Positions 16,078-24,668 of a stretch of DNA of 64,000 nt are shown in pieces. Under the pieces are notes generated by a model, which was not told the origin of the DNA, made no database searches, and saw only the letters and a list, made by a program, of their open reading frames with translations. The stretch lies in assembly GCA_016717145.1 (NCBI GenBank), contig JADKGD010000029.1:1-64000 (forward strand). Direction: 5' to 3'. Made by a program: the position numbers and the translations under genes. This stretch comes from Saprospiraceae bacterium (GTDB lineage: Bacteria > Bacteroidota > Bacteroidia > Chitinophagales > Saprospiraceae). Within the stretch, counting starts at the first letter, position 1. The number at the start of each line of letters is the position of its first letter.

Positions 16078-17325
16078 CTAAGCTTTAAATCTTCTTATAA
16101 TAACCGAAGCATTATGGCCACCAAAACCAAAAGTATTACTCAATATTACATCCGGTTTCCGTTCCTGAGCTTCATTAAAAGTAAAATTCAATTTTGGATC
16201 AAAATCAGGATCATCTGTAAAATGATTGATGGTAGGTGGAATGAAACCTTCATTTATGGCAATAACACCTGCAATGGCTTCTATTGCACCGGCTCCGCCC
16301 AAAAGGTGGCCGGTCATGGACTTTGTACTGCTAATATTTAGTTTATAAGCTGATTCGCCGAAAACAGACAAAATAGCTTTTGTTTCAGCTACATCGCCCA
16401 AAGGAGTGGAAGTACCATGTACATTTACATAATCTACATCAGCCGCTACGATGCCGGCATCTTTTAAAGCAAGATTCATTACATTGCGCGCACCAATGCC
16501 TTCAGGATGTGGTGCTGTCATATGATATGCATCAGCTGTCATTCCTGCTCCAATAACTTCCCCATATATTGTAGCTCCCCTCTTTAGAGCATGCTCCATC
16601 TCTTCTAAAATCAAGGCACCTCCACCTTCACCCAATACAAAACCATCACGATCCTTATCAAAAGGCCGGCTTGCTGTCAATGGTTCACTATTTCTTTCAG
16701 ACATCGCCTTCATTGAGGCAAATCCACCCACAGAGGCCTTTGTAATTGCAGCTTCAGATCCACCGGTCATCATGATATCTGCTCTACCCATACGGATGTA
16801 ATCAAAAGACGCAATAATGGCATGGGTAGATGAAGCACATGCAGACACTGTCGCATAATTAATTCCTCTGAAACCATATTTTATAGAAATATGACCCGGA
16901 GCAATATCAGATATGAGCTTTGGGATTAAAAATGGACTGTATCTTGGTTCACCGTGCCATAGGGCAGCCTCAGTAATATCATGTTCCATTGTTTCAAATC
17001 CACCTATACCACTACCCCACACTACCCCTGCCCGATCAAGATCGATGGTATCTACATCAAGGCCCGACATTATCATTGCTTCATCCGCTACAACCAATGC
17101 GTATTGTGCAAAAGGATCCAAGCGCCTGGCTTCTTTTTTCGGTATGAATTGTTCTACATCAAAGTTTTTCAATTCACAAGCAAATCTCACTTTAAATAAT
17201 GAAGCATCAAATCTTGTGATTGGCCCTGCGCCACTCATTCCTTGTCGAAGTCCGTTTTTATACTCTGGATAAGTATTGCCGATGGGAGTCAAGGCACCAA
17301 TTCCGGTTATTACAACACGTCTCAT
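16078..17325 (-). CDS. fabF: Beta-ketoacyl-ACP synthase II
   Basis: The 415-residue product condenses malonyl-ACP with acyl-ACP in fatty acid elongation. The catalytic cysteine is in VSACASSTHA (about residue 163), and the two histidines are in VHGTSTPLGD (about 303) and GHLLGGAGAIEA (about 340). MRRVVITGIGALTPIGN is a normal N-terminus. It follows the acyl carrier protein gene, with a terminator-like hairpin between them, and precedes rnc directly: the conserved acpP-fabF-rnc order. Confidence 0.96.
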   Translation of the reverse strand: MRRVVITGIGALTPIGNTYPEYKNGLRQGMSGAGPITRFDASLFKVRFACELKNFDVEQFIPKKEARRLDPFAQYALVVADEAMIMSGLDVDTIDLDRAGVVWGSGIGGFETMEHDITEAALWHGEPRYSPFLIPKLISDIAPGHISIKYGFRGINYATVSACASSTHAIIASFDYIRMGRADIMMTGGSEAAITKASVGGFASMKAMSERNSEPLTASRPFDKDRDGFVLGEGGGALILEEMEHALKRGATIYGEVIGAGMTADAYHMTAPHPEGIGARNVMNLALKDAGIVAADVDYVNVHGTSTPLGDVAETKAILSVFGESAYKLNISSTKSMTGHLLGGAGAIEAIAGVIAINEGFIPPTINHFTDDPDFDPKLNFTFNEAQERKPDVILSNTFGFGGHNASVIIRRFKA

Positions 17326-17416
17326 TTATATTCTCTTAATATATTTAGGTCAAATTTGAACAATTTATACCATTAATTCAATTAATTTGTTGATATGTTT
17401 TATTTACGGTACCAAT

Positions 17417-17456
17417 TTAAAAAAAAATCCACAAAAACTGATGCTTTTGTGGATTT
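17417..17456 (-). terminator. Intrinsic terminator/attenuator between acpP and fabF
   Basis: A perfect 12-bp stem (AAATCCACAAAA with its complement, 17425-17456) is followed on the minus strand by a run of T residues. It would stop part of the transcription from acpP before fabF, allowing more ACP than FabF. Confidence 0.75.
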
Positions 17457-17477
17457 AAATCTTTAAGAAAAAAAGCC

Positions 17478-17714
17478 TTATGCTTTGCTCGCTTCCAGAA
17501 AATCAATAGCCTGACCCACCGTTTGAATCTTCTCAGCCTGATCATCAGGAATTGAAACATCAAATTCTTTTTCAAACTCCATGATTAATTCAACGGTATC
17601 AAGTGAATCAGCACCAAGATCATTTGTGAAACTTGCTTCATTTGTTACTTCAGCCTCATCAACACCTAATTTGTCAATGATAATTTTTCTTACTTTTTCT
17701 GCTATTTGTGACAT
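17478..17714 (-). CDS. acpP: Acyl carrier protein
   Basis: The 78-residue acidic product carries the phosphopantetheine site GADSLDTVELIMEFE (serine 38 or so) and normal ACP length. It shuttles acyl chains in cytoplasmic fatty acid synthesis. A promoter with both Bacteroidota elements lies 30-60 bp upstream, and the terminator hairpin follows. Confidence 0.97.
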   Translation of the reverse strand: MSQIAEKVRKIIIDKLGVDEAEVTNEASFTNDLGADSLDTVELIMEFEKEFDVSIPDDQAEKIQTVGQAIDFLEASKA

Positions 17715-17743
17715 TTTACATTATTGTTATTCTAATAAAGACG

Positions 17744-17775
17744 CAAAATAAGTCATTCGGGTTCTCATAAACAAA
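17744..17775 (-). promoter_or_regulatory. Promoter of acpP (TTTG-N20-TTATTTTG)
   Basis: On the minus strand TTTG (17775-17772) is followed after exactly 20 bp by TTATTTTG (17751-17744), one mismatch from TAnnTTTG. The ATG lies 30 bp downstream. Confidence 0.6.
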
Positions 17776-18129
17776 TATTTAACAATATATTTTCATATTA
17801 TTTTTTTTTGTAATGTTATATGAACTACTGACTATCAATAAATTACATTATAAAAAGAACATATCTTTAATGTTAAAAAATCTGAACAATCCTTAAATCT
17901 GAATACTTAAAAGATATTGTGATATTTTGAACTATAATTACAAAACACAACGTATAAAAAATATAATTAACTGTTTTATATAAAATCAAAATAATATTTC
18001 GAATATTTCCATATATTGTACAATAATCAGTATATTAGTGAGAATATCATAATAATTTATATAATTTCATTCTTAATTATTGTAAAATATACACTATCTT
18101 CGCCGGCTCAATCAATATAATAAATTTTT
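17776..18129. other. AT-rich divergent intergenic region
   Basis: About 350 bp between the divergent acpP and pyruvate kinase genes is very AT-rich and shows no reading frame. A weak -7-like TATCTTCG at 18095-18102 could drive pyruvate kinase. I see nothing else in it. Confidence 0.5.
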
Positions 18130-18627
18130 ATGTCTGCCTTAATTCATATGCCTGTACATCAAAAAACAAAAATCGTGGCGACTATAGGTCCTGCCTCCAG
18201 CAATAAAGAAGCCTTACTTGGCCTTGTAAAAGCTGGTGTAAATGTATTCAGATTGAATTTTTCACACGGCGCATACGAAGCACATCAGGAAGTGATTGAT
18301 AATATTCTCGAAATAAATGAAAAATATAATGTACATGTAGGTATGCTGGCGGATCTGCAGGGTCCAAAGTTGCGCATCGGTAAAATGGAAAACGACTCAA
18401 TGGAAATCAGCCCCGGAGATATACTAACTTTTGTAAGTGAAAAATGTATCGGAAATAAGAACAGAATTTATATGAGTTACGAACTGTTTGCGCAGGACGT
18501 AAAAGTTGGAGAAAAAGTACTTGTTGACGATGGTAAAGTAGTCCTGGAGGTTTTATCAACCAATATGGCAAATGAAGTTAAACTAATGGTACTCTTTGGT
18601 AATATTTTATCCTCCAATAAAGGGTAA
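18130..18627 (+). CDS. pyk: Pyruvate kinase, N-terminal part of a frameshifted gene
   Basis: This piece encodes the first 165 residues of pyruvate kinase: KTKIVATIGPASSNKEAL, GVNVFRLNFSHG and MLADLQGPKLRIG, the start of the (beta/alpha)8 barrel with part of the ADP/PEP site, and the B domain. The frame stops in NKG, while the family continues KGVNLPDTKVS. Adding one G to G3 at 18622-18624 restores GVNLPDT exactly. Pyruvate kinase converts phosphoenolpyruvate and ADP to pyruvate and ATP. The shift is most likely a sequence error. Confidence 0.88.
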   Translation: MSALIHMPVHQKTKIVATIGPASSNKEALLGLVKAGVNVFRLNFSHGAYEAHQEVIDNILEINEKYNVHVGMLADLQGPKLRIGKMENDSMEISPGDILTFVSEKCIGNKNRIYMSYELFAQDVKVGEKVLVDDGKVVLEVLSTNMANEVKLMVLFGNILSSNKG

Positions 18628-18629
18628 AC

Positions 18630-19574
18630 TTGCCCGATACTAAAGTTTCCCAACCTTCTCTCACTGAGAAGGACCTGGCAGATCTTGATTACATTCTTAC
18701 TCAACCAATAAACTGGATTGCCCTATCTTTTGTCAGAGAAGCGAAGGATGTAAAAGACCTACAACGTAGGATAAAAGCCAAAAAACATTTTGCAAAGGTT
18801 ATAGCTAAAATTGAAAAACCGGAAGCTATAAATAATATTAAAGAAATTATTAAGGTTTCTGATGCCATAATGATTGCAAGAGGAGATCTCGGTGTAGAAA
18901 TGCCAATAGAAAAACTTCCGGCGCTTCAGAAAATGATTATAGCCCGATGTATTCAAAAAGCAAAACCGGTAATTGTAGCTACCCAGATGATGGAAAGTAT
19001 GATTGTCAATCCTTCACCTTCAAGGGCAGAAGTTACAGATGTAGCTAATGCAGTTCTTGATGGAACCGATGCTGTAATGTTAAGCGGAGAAACTGCCGTA
19101 GGTAAGCACCCTGCTCTTGTAGTGGAAGCGATGAATAGAATTATATGTGAAGCAGAAAAGCATTATCAAATGCACGGTAAAAGACCTCAGCCGGATCCTG
19201 AATCTGAAACCTTCCTTTCGGATGTTCTATGCCTCAGTGCTCCCAGGTTGGCAGAAGAAATAAATGCCAAAGCAATTTTAGGTCTTACCGTAAATGGGTA
19301 TACTGCTTTTAAAATATCTTCCTATAGACCAAAAAGCGAAATCCATATATTTTCAGATAAAAGTTATATGCTGAATACCCTTAGTCTTGTTTGGGGTGTA
19401 AAAGGATATTTGTATACTAAATTTACTACTACTGATGAAACTATAGAAGATGTCAATGCTATTTTGAAAGAAGAAGGTGCTGTTGATGTTGGGGATATTG
19501 TTGTAAACACCGGCAGCATGCCTTTACATAAACGATTCCGCACAAATATGCTTAAAATTACCGTTATTGAGTAG
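18630..19574 (+). CDS. pyk: Pyruvate kinase, C-terminal part of a frameshifted gene
   Basis: The 314 residues continue the enzyme: LPDTKVSQPSLTEKDLADLD, then VIAKIEKPEAINNI with the catalytic lysine region, IMIARGDLGVEMP, KPVIVATQMMESM and DVANAVLDGTDAVMLSGETA, followed by the C-terminal allosteric-type domain. There is no start codon of its own. With the first part the enzyme would be about 480 residues, the normal length. No partner gene is adjacent. Confidence 0.9.
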   Translation: MPDTKVSQPSLTEKDLADLDYILTQPINWIALSFVREAKDVKDLQRRIKAKKHFAKVIAKIEKPEAINNIKEIIKVSDAIMIARGDLGVEMPIEKLPALQKMIIARCIQKAKPVIVATQMMESMIVNPSPSRAEVTDVANAVLDGTDAVMLSGETAVGKHPALVVEAMNRIICEAEKHYQMHGKRPQPDPESETFLSDVLCLSAPRLAEEINAKAILGLTVNGYTAFKISSYRPKSEIHIFSDKSYMLNTLSLVWGVKGYLYTKFTTTDETIEDVNAILKEEGAVDVGDIVVNTGSMPLHKRFRTNMLKITVIE

Positions 19575-19723
19575 CCATCACGTACATAAAAAATAATGCT
19601 ATTATCATCTGTAAAGATGGTGTAAAAATTTACACCAATTAGCAGGCTTGAACCTAAAACGTAGCATTACCTACCGATTAAAGGTTTTAATGTAAATATT
19701 CCATAAAAACTTAATGTATTATG

Positions 19724-19731
19724 TACCTTTG
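19724..19731 (+). promoter_or_regulatory. Bacteroidota -7 element for the TPR/DUF4292/EnvC-like operon
   Basis: TACCTTTG matches TAnnTTTG exactly and lies about 45 bp upstream of the ATG at 19777. No clear -33 element is seen. Confidence 0.5.
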
Positions 19732-19776
19732 AACCATTATTAGACGTTTGAAGTTTTAATCAATAGATCAATCTAC

Positions 19777-21300
19777 ATGACATTGTATATACGGAAGTTT
19801 ATTATTTTATTTTTTATTTTATTTAGCAGCGCTTATCTTTATTGTCAGGAGCAACAAACTATTGTTGACAACCGCAAGACCGAAGCTGATATAAAAATTG
19901 AAGACAGGTTCGTTTCAGCTAAATTTCTCATTGTTGCCGGTAAAAAGCAAGATGCGGTTAAACTTCTTGATACAATACGGAGACAGTATGTACCAAATGC
20001 AACGATATTTTTTGAACTTGCGAAACTACATTATGAACTTAAGGATTTGAATCAGACAGAGTCAAATCTTGACGCGGCTATAAAACTGGAACCCGATAAT
20101 ATATGGATCAGGGTTTTTGAAGTAAAATACCTTACGGAAACAGGAAGATTTGAAGCAGCCGCCAATACTCTGACACATATCTGTCTTTTACAACCAAAAA
20201 ACGTTGAATATTACGATCAGCTTGTAAGTCTCTATATCAGAAAAAAAGACTATGCCGCTGCCCTGAAAACGCTTGAAAACAAAGAACAACATATCGGTTT
20301 TACAGCAAATACTATTTTAAAAAAAGCAGAAATTCTGGATAACTGGGGCAAAATATCTGAAGCTGTAATTGAACTGAATAAACTTACCACAAAATTTCCT
20401 AAAGAAATCAAATACCTGAAACTAATCGCCAATTTGCTCATGTCAAACGATAAATCAAAAGATGCTGAGCCATATTATAAAAAAATACTTGATTTGGATC
20501 CGGACAATGCAGATGCTAAAATTGCATTGATCATATCCACAAATCGTCCTGTTAATGAGGAAGATTATTTGGTCACACTGACGCCGCTAATTAAAAATCC
20601 TGATATTCCTATTGACATAAAAATCAAAGAGCTCATAAAATTTGTAACAAAACATGCTTCTACTCAAGATACAATCCTTGGAAAACAGTTGATAGCCCTG
20701 TGTGATAACTTAACCATCATACATCCTAATGAAGCAAAGGCACATGCCATTTATGGAGATGTTCTGATGAATAATGGCGAAACAACTGCAGCTATCAGAC
20801 AATATGAAAAAACGTTATCTTTAAATAATAAAAACTTTTTGGTTTGGGAACAACTTATGTATGGCCTGGAAGCTGTGGGAAACTTTGACCAATTATTAAA
20901 AGTGTCATTAGAAGCTATTGATCTATTTCCAAATCAAGCGATATCATACTATTTTTCAGGAAAAGCGATGGCTGAAAAAAATGAACTTACCAAAGCTGAA
21001 TCTGCATTATCGGAAGCAAGTCTGATTAGTGCCGGCAATCCAAATATAGAGAGCAGAATTATGAACGTTTATGCTGAAATATCCATAAAGAAAAAGGATT
21101 TTACTAAAGCAATGTCCCAGATAGATCAGGCAATATCCTTAAGTAATCATAAAAACGCTGCTGCTTTTGAAATTAAAGGTGATATCTTTAAAGAACAAAA
21201 TGACATTAAGAACGCCGAATTATATTGGAAAAAATCAAAAGAATCAGGTAACCTGTCAGAAAAACTAAAAAACAAATTAACCAGCATAAGCGGCAATTAA
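19777..21300 (+). CDS. Secreted tetratricopeptide-repeat protein
   Basis: The 507-residue product has a signal peptide or N-terminal anchor (residues 1-23, ending SSAYLYC) and then a solenoid of about ten TPR units (for example YELKDLNQTESNLDAAIKLE, YGDVLMNNGETTAAIRQYEK, FTKAMSQIDQAISL). It is probably a periplasmic scaffold. It is the first gene of a three-gene operon with a TAATG overlap to the DUF4292 lipoprotein and then an EnvC-like protein, an order conserved in Bacteroidota. The set suggests a role in envelope assembly or cell separation. The partner is unknown. Confidence 0.82.
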   Translation: MTLYIRKFIILFFILFSSAYLYCQEQQTIVDNRKTEADIKIEDRFVSAKFLIVAGKKQDAVKLLDTIRRQYVPNATIFFELAKLHYELKDLNQTESNLDAAIKLEPDNIWIRVFEVKYLTETGRFEAAANTLTHICLLQPKNVEYYDQLVSLYIRKKDYAAALKTLENKEQHIGFTANTILKKAEILDNWGKISEAVIELNKLTTKFPKEIKYLKLIANLLMSNDKSKDAEPYYKKILDLDPDNADAKIALIISTNRPVNEEDYLVTLTPLIKNPDIPIDIKIKELIKFVTKHASTQDTILGKQLIALCDNLTIIHPNEAKAHAIYGDVLMNNGETTAAIRQYEKTLSLNNKNFLVWEQLMYGLEAVGNFDQLLKVSLEAIDLFPNQAISYYFSGKAMAEKNELTKAESALSEASLISAGNPNIESRIMNVYAEISIKKKDFTKAMSQIDQAISLSNHKNAAAFEIKGDIFKEQNDIKNAELYWKKSKESGNLSEKLKNKLTSISGN

Positions 21301-22055
21301 TGAAAGCTATAATGTATCTTGTTTTTTTGTTGATTTTATTTTCTTGCGGTACTTCAAGACGGTTAATTACAGCTCCATTGCCTGAAAGAACAAAATCTGA
21401 TATTTATACAGCCCTCGTCAACAGGAATATTGATTTTAAATGGTTTAGCGGAAGGATGAGTACAGAACTGGATTCTCCTGATGAACACGTCTCCGGATCA
21501 ATGGCTATCAGAATGAAAAAAGACAGTTTAATCTGGGTTGTAGTTAAAAAATTTGGCATTGAGGCCGCTCGGGTATTGATAGATAGAGAAAAATATACAG
21601 TTTTATACAGGCTTGAAAGTATGTATGAAACTTCACCGGTTAGTAAACTCAATGAACTGTTTTCTGTTGCAGCTAATTTTGATGATATGCAGCAATTGAT
21701 ATTTGGCAATGTGATTCTGGCAGATTCGAGTAGTATGATGATACGTAAAGATTCTATTTATTATATTGCTGAAGCAACACATGATGATTTACATTTGAAA
21801 TATTATGTCAACGGATATACTATGGAGTTGGACAAAATGGCTATTACGGATAAGATGAACAGAACAGCTCAGGCTATGTACAGCGATTATAAACATATAG
21901 GAAGGCATGGAAAAGTATCATTTGACAGAACCCTGATATTTCCATACAATGATGAACATGATGCTTCAATAAACATAAGGTTTTCAGAAATGGATATAGA
22001 CGTTGCTAAAGAATTTAAATTTTCAATACCTGAGAGTTATGAGAAGATTAATTAG
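21300..22055 (+). CDS. DUF4292 family lipoprotein
   Basis: The 251-residue product has a lipoprotein signal with lipobox LFSCG at about residue 17 and the DUF4292 pattern: NIDFKWFSGRMSTEL, GSMAIRMKKDSLIWVVVKKFGIEAARVLI. The family is a LolA/LolB-like fold restricted to Bacteroidota, suggesting lipoprotein or lipid handling at the outer membrane (inferred from the fold). Translation is coupled to the TPR gene by a TAATG overlap, and its end overlaps the EnvC-like gene by 17 bp. Confidence 0.82.
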   Translation: MKAIMYLVFLLILFSCGTSRRLITAPLPERTKSDIYTALVNRNIDFKWFSGRMSTELDSPDEHVSGSMAIRMKKDSLIWVVVKKFGIEAARVLIDREKYTVLYRLESMYETSPVSKLNELFSVAANFDDMQQLIFGNVILADSSSMMIRKDSIYYIAEATHDDLHLKYYVNGYTMELDKMAITDKMNRTAQAMYSDYKHIGRHGKVSFDRTLIFPYNDEHDASINIRFSEMDIDVAKEFKFSIPESYEKIN

Positions 22056-23235
22056 TATATATAGTATATTGATATTCATTATTTTATCAGTAATAAATGC
22101 CAATTGTCAGAGTCGTCAGGAACTTGAAAAACAGCGCCTTAAAATTATAAAAGATATAGAAAAAACTTCTAAAGCGTTGGAGGCTACAAAAAAAACGAAA
22201 CAAAAAAACGTCACACAACTCAAGGTTCTCGAACAACAGATGGACAGTCGCAAGAAGCTTTTATCCAATATACAAACTGAAATAAAACTTAACGAAAAAA
22301 CAATAGAAAAAAATCTTGATAAAATTGAATCACTCAAACTCAAACATGATCAACTAAAACTTCAATATGCATCTATATTACATGCTAGTTATCTTAACAA
22401 ACTTACAAACTCCAAATGGTCATATATACTTTCCTCCGACAATCTAAACAGCATATTCATAAGATGGCGATATATCAACCAATTTGACAATTTTACAAGA
22501 CAAAAATTACGCGACATACTATCTATTACAGGAGAGATCAAATCAAAAAATATTGAAATAGAAAAAACAAAAGAAGATAATCTCAACAATTTAAAGGAAA
22601 CTTCAAAAAATGTTCTTGAACTTGAAAAAGAGCAGAAAGAAAAAGATCAGATTATAAAAAAATTGTCAAAAGAAGAAGAAAATCTCAAGATAACCCTGAG
22701 GAAAAATGAACTTGAACGCGAAAATTTAAACACCGCAATAGAAAAAATTATCCTTTCGGTGCTTGCAAAATCAAGAGAAAAAGAAAAAGATGATGTTGCT
22801 GTAATAAAAAAGAAAGAAATTGATAACTCGGATTTTTCAAAAAATAAAGGTGCATTAAATTGGCCGGTAACTAAAGGATTCATCTCAGGTCAATTCGGAA
22901 CCCACCCACATCCCAGTATAAAAAATGTGAAGATATCTAATAATGGAGTAGATTTTACATTACCTGCCAAAAGTGATGTGACATGTGTGTATGACGGTGA
23001 AGTTGTAGGTGTGACAACCATTCCGGGATTCAATACCATGATCATAATTAAGCATGGATCTTACTATTCCGTTTATTCAAAACTAGAACATTCGATTGTC
23101 TCAAAAGGACAAAAAATAAAACGGGGACAACAAATAGGTCAAGTGAGTCCCGGAGATGATGGACAAACGGAATTGCATTTTGAATTATGGAAAGATAAGT
23201 CAAAACTTGATCCACAAAAGTGGTTTAACCGATAA
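22039..23235 (+). CDS. EnvC-like murein hydrolase activator with degenerate LytM domain
   Basis: From the ATG at 22039 the product is 398 residues: a signal peptide (MRRLISIYSILIFIIL, cleaved after NANC or nearby), a coiled-coil region of about 230 residues, and a C-terminal M23/LytM domain of about 115 residues. The first zinc histidine is replaced (NNGVDFTLP instead of HxGxD) and the HxH motif reads ELHFELW, so the domain is probably not catalytic. That is typical of EnvC-type activators that switch on amidases at the septum. An in-frame upstream start at 22003 would only add a basic extension before the signal peptide. Confidence 0.87.
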   Translation: MRRLISIYSILIFIILSVINANCQSRQELEKQRLKIIKDIEKTSKALEATKKTKQKNVTQLKVLEQQMDSRKKLLSNIQTEIKLNEKTIEKNLDKIESLKLKHDQLKLQYASILHASYLNKLTNSKWSYILSSDNLNSIFIRWRYINQFDNFTRQKLRDILSITGEIKSKNIEIEKTKEDNLNNLKETSKNVLELEKEQKEKDQIIKKLSKEEENLKITLRKNELERENLNTAIEKIILSVLAKSREKEKDDVAVIKKKEIDNSDFSKNKGALNWPVTKGFISGQFGTHPHPSIKNVKISNNGVDFTLPAKSDVTCVYDGEVVGVTTIPGFNTMIIIKHGSYYSVYSKLEHSIVSKGQKIKRGQQIGQVSPGDDGQTELHFELWKDKSKLDPQKWFNR

Positions 23236-23263
23236 AATTATAAAACTTAATTAGTTGTAAATG

Positions 23264-23294
23264 TAAACAGCCCGGTATACGTCCGGGCTGTTTA
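23264..23294. terminator. Hairpin at the end of the EnvC-like operon and of microprotein copy 1
   Basis: A perfect 12-bp stem (TAAACAGCCCGG and its complement) encloses a 7-nt loop. The following T tract is short on both sides. It sits between the plus-strand operon and the minus-strand micro-gene at 23320, so it may terminate both. Confidence 0.7.
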
Positions 23295-23319
23295 GTTAAT
23301 TGCAAACACCTTTTTATTT

Positions 23320-23430
23320 TCATAATCCATCATAGCTAATTACCAGAAAAATAAGTAACAGGCTTAATAATAAAAATGCAAAAATAAATCGGGTGTCGCT
23401 AAACAGAACTTCGTCTTTTCTGTAAAACAT
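23320..23430 (-). CDS. Putative 36-residue single-span membrane microprotein, copy 1
   Basis: The frame begins MFYRKDEVLFSDTRF, continues with the hydrophobic stretch IFAFLLLSLLLIFLVI and ends SYDGL. A second, diverged frame with the same layout lies at 24064-24177. The two peptides share about 26 of 36 positions, and the replacements are mostly conservative (V/I, I/V, I/L, L/M, D/E), which is the pattern of protein-level selection. A basic N-terminus before one membrane span predicts an inner-membrane protein. No known family is recognised. No Shine-Dalgarno sequence is seen, but the bases before the ATG (GAAACTCAT) are the same in both copies. Confidence 0.72.
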   Translation of the reverse strand: MFYRKDEVLFSDTRFIFAFLLLSLLLIFLVISYDGL

Positions 23431-23720
23431 AACATGAGTTTCGGAATGGTTACTAAATTTAATATTATATGAATAAAAATCTTCTCGTCTGATAGGTATA
23501 AACCAAATATGATACCATAAGGAATTATAATCATATGAAAACTAACCTATAAAACAACATAAATTTCGGGTTATAAAATGCCTGACTTAAAATTGACCTA
23601 CATTCTTTACAGATGGTCAGCAGGTTTTATATGGTTCAATTTAATAATGCATTTTATTGTAACATATGTCTCATCATAAAATACCCATAATAGGGTACAA
23701 AATAATTTATAGTATTTTTT
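23320..23720. repeat. Diverged duplication unit, copy 1 (micro-gene plus leader)
   Basis: This interval aligns along its length with 24064-24460: first the coding part, then a leader containing ATGGTATCAT, AAAACTAACCTA and AATGCATTTTA-like blocks at matching distances. Outside the micro-gene, one-base indels break any common frame, so the leader is non-coding but conserved, perhaps promoter and untranslated RNA. Upstream of 23720 to 24007 I see nothing recognisable. Confidence 0.6.
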
Positions 23721-24014
23721 TTTACCCTAAAAATAAAATATCAGATATGATCGCCGTTTTCTTTTCGCCCTAATCATATTTTTAAAGTCAATAAACAATT
23801 TTGGAATCAGCTTTTTCGTCACCATTTCGGCAAGTTAGTTTTTTATTTTACTTTTTAAATTTTAAAACAATAAGGAATGATCAGACAACTTTTATATACA
23901 TTATTTTCTTGTTTTAATAAATATATATATTGTAAAAATCACAACAAACAAATCCAATAAGAAACTATGAATTTAACCTTCAGCGTTATTGTTTTTTTAT
24001 TGAGCTCAAAAAAA

Positions 24015-24038
24015 AAGCCCGAACTTTCATTCGGGCTT
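24015..24038 (-). terminator. Intrinsic terminator of microprotein copy 2
   Basis: A perfect 9-bp stem (AAGCCCGAA with its complement) is followed on the minus strand by a run of about nine T residues. It lies 26 bp after the stop of the micro-gene at 24064 and supports transcription of that gene on the minus strand. Confidence 0.85.
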
Positions 24039-24063
24039 AGCATTTAAAAGAATACCTCTTTTG

Positions 24064-24177
24064 TCAGTTTACACCTTCATAACTCAATACCATAAAAATA
24101 ACTAATAGGCTGAGTAATAAGAAAGCAAAAACAAAACGTGCATCCTTAAACAGAATTTCGTCTTTTCTGTAGATCAT
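24064..24177 (-). CDS. Putative 37-residue single-span membrane microprotein, copy 2
   Basis: The frame begins MIYRKDEILFKDARF, continues VFAFLLLSLLVIFMVL and ends SYEGVN. It is the paralogue of the micro-gene at 23320-23430 with conservative replacements only, apart from S to K and T to A before the membrane span. A strong minus-strand terminator follows at once, which makes it an independent transcription unit. The positive-charge distribution puts the N-terminus in the cytoplasm by the positive-inside rule. The function is unknown; tiny membrane proteins often modulate transporters or sensor kinases. Confidence 0.75.
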   Translation of the reverse strand: MIYRKDEILFKDARFVFAFLLLSLLVIFMVLSYEGVN

Positions 24178-24460
24178 AATATGAGTTTCGTCTTGGTTAC
24201 TAAGTTTACATCTTAAATGAATTATATTCGTCTCGTCTTGTAATGATAAGCCAAAATGATACCATATAGAATAAAGATAATATGAAAACTAACCTAAAAA
24301 ACAACAGAAATTTGTGGTTACAAAATACTTGCATTAAATAAGTATTCCATTGTTACCATGCGGTCAATGGTTTTTGTATGGCTTATTTCCTTAATGCATT
24401 TTTATTTATTATATGACAGTACTCAAAATTACCCTTAATTAGGTATACATTTTATTTTAT
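24064..24460. repeat. Diverged duplication unit, copy 2 (micro-gene plus leader)
   Basis: This is the second copy of the unit at 23320-23720, offset by about 744 bp in the same orientation. The gap from 24178 to 24668 holds this leader and then AT-rich DNA with no gene. Confidence 0.6.
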
Positions 24461-24668
24461 CAAATCTTATCTGTACTTTCATCAAAGATAAATCTGAACG
24501 ATATATTCTATTAGTTAATTATAGAAGGTAATATGAAAGCTCCATATATAAATGAGGATAAGTATATATTTAAAACCAATACATTTTTTCCTGCTAAAAT
24601 CAATTTGTAAATATTGTCATTACCAATTATATAACTATCTTTAGGCATAAAATAATTACCAGCATAAT

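Noticed and set aside
19619..19637. Palindrome GGTGTAAA/TTTACACC after pyruvate kinase
   Set aside because: Could be an operator or weak terminator, but there is no T run and no recognised binding protein.
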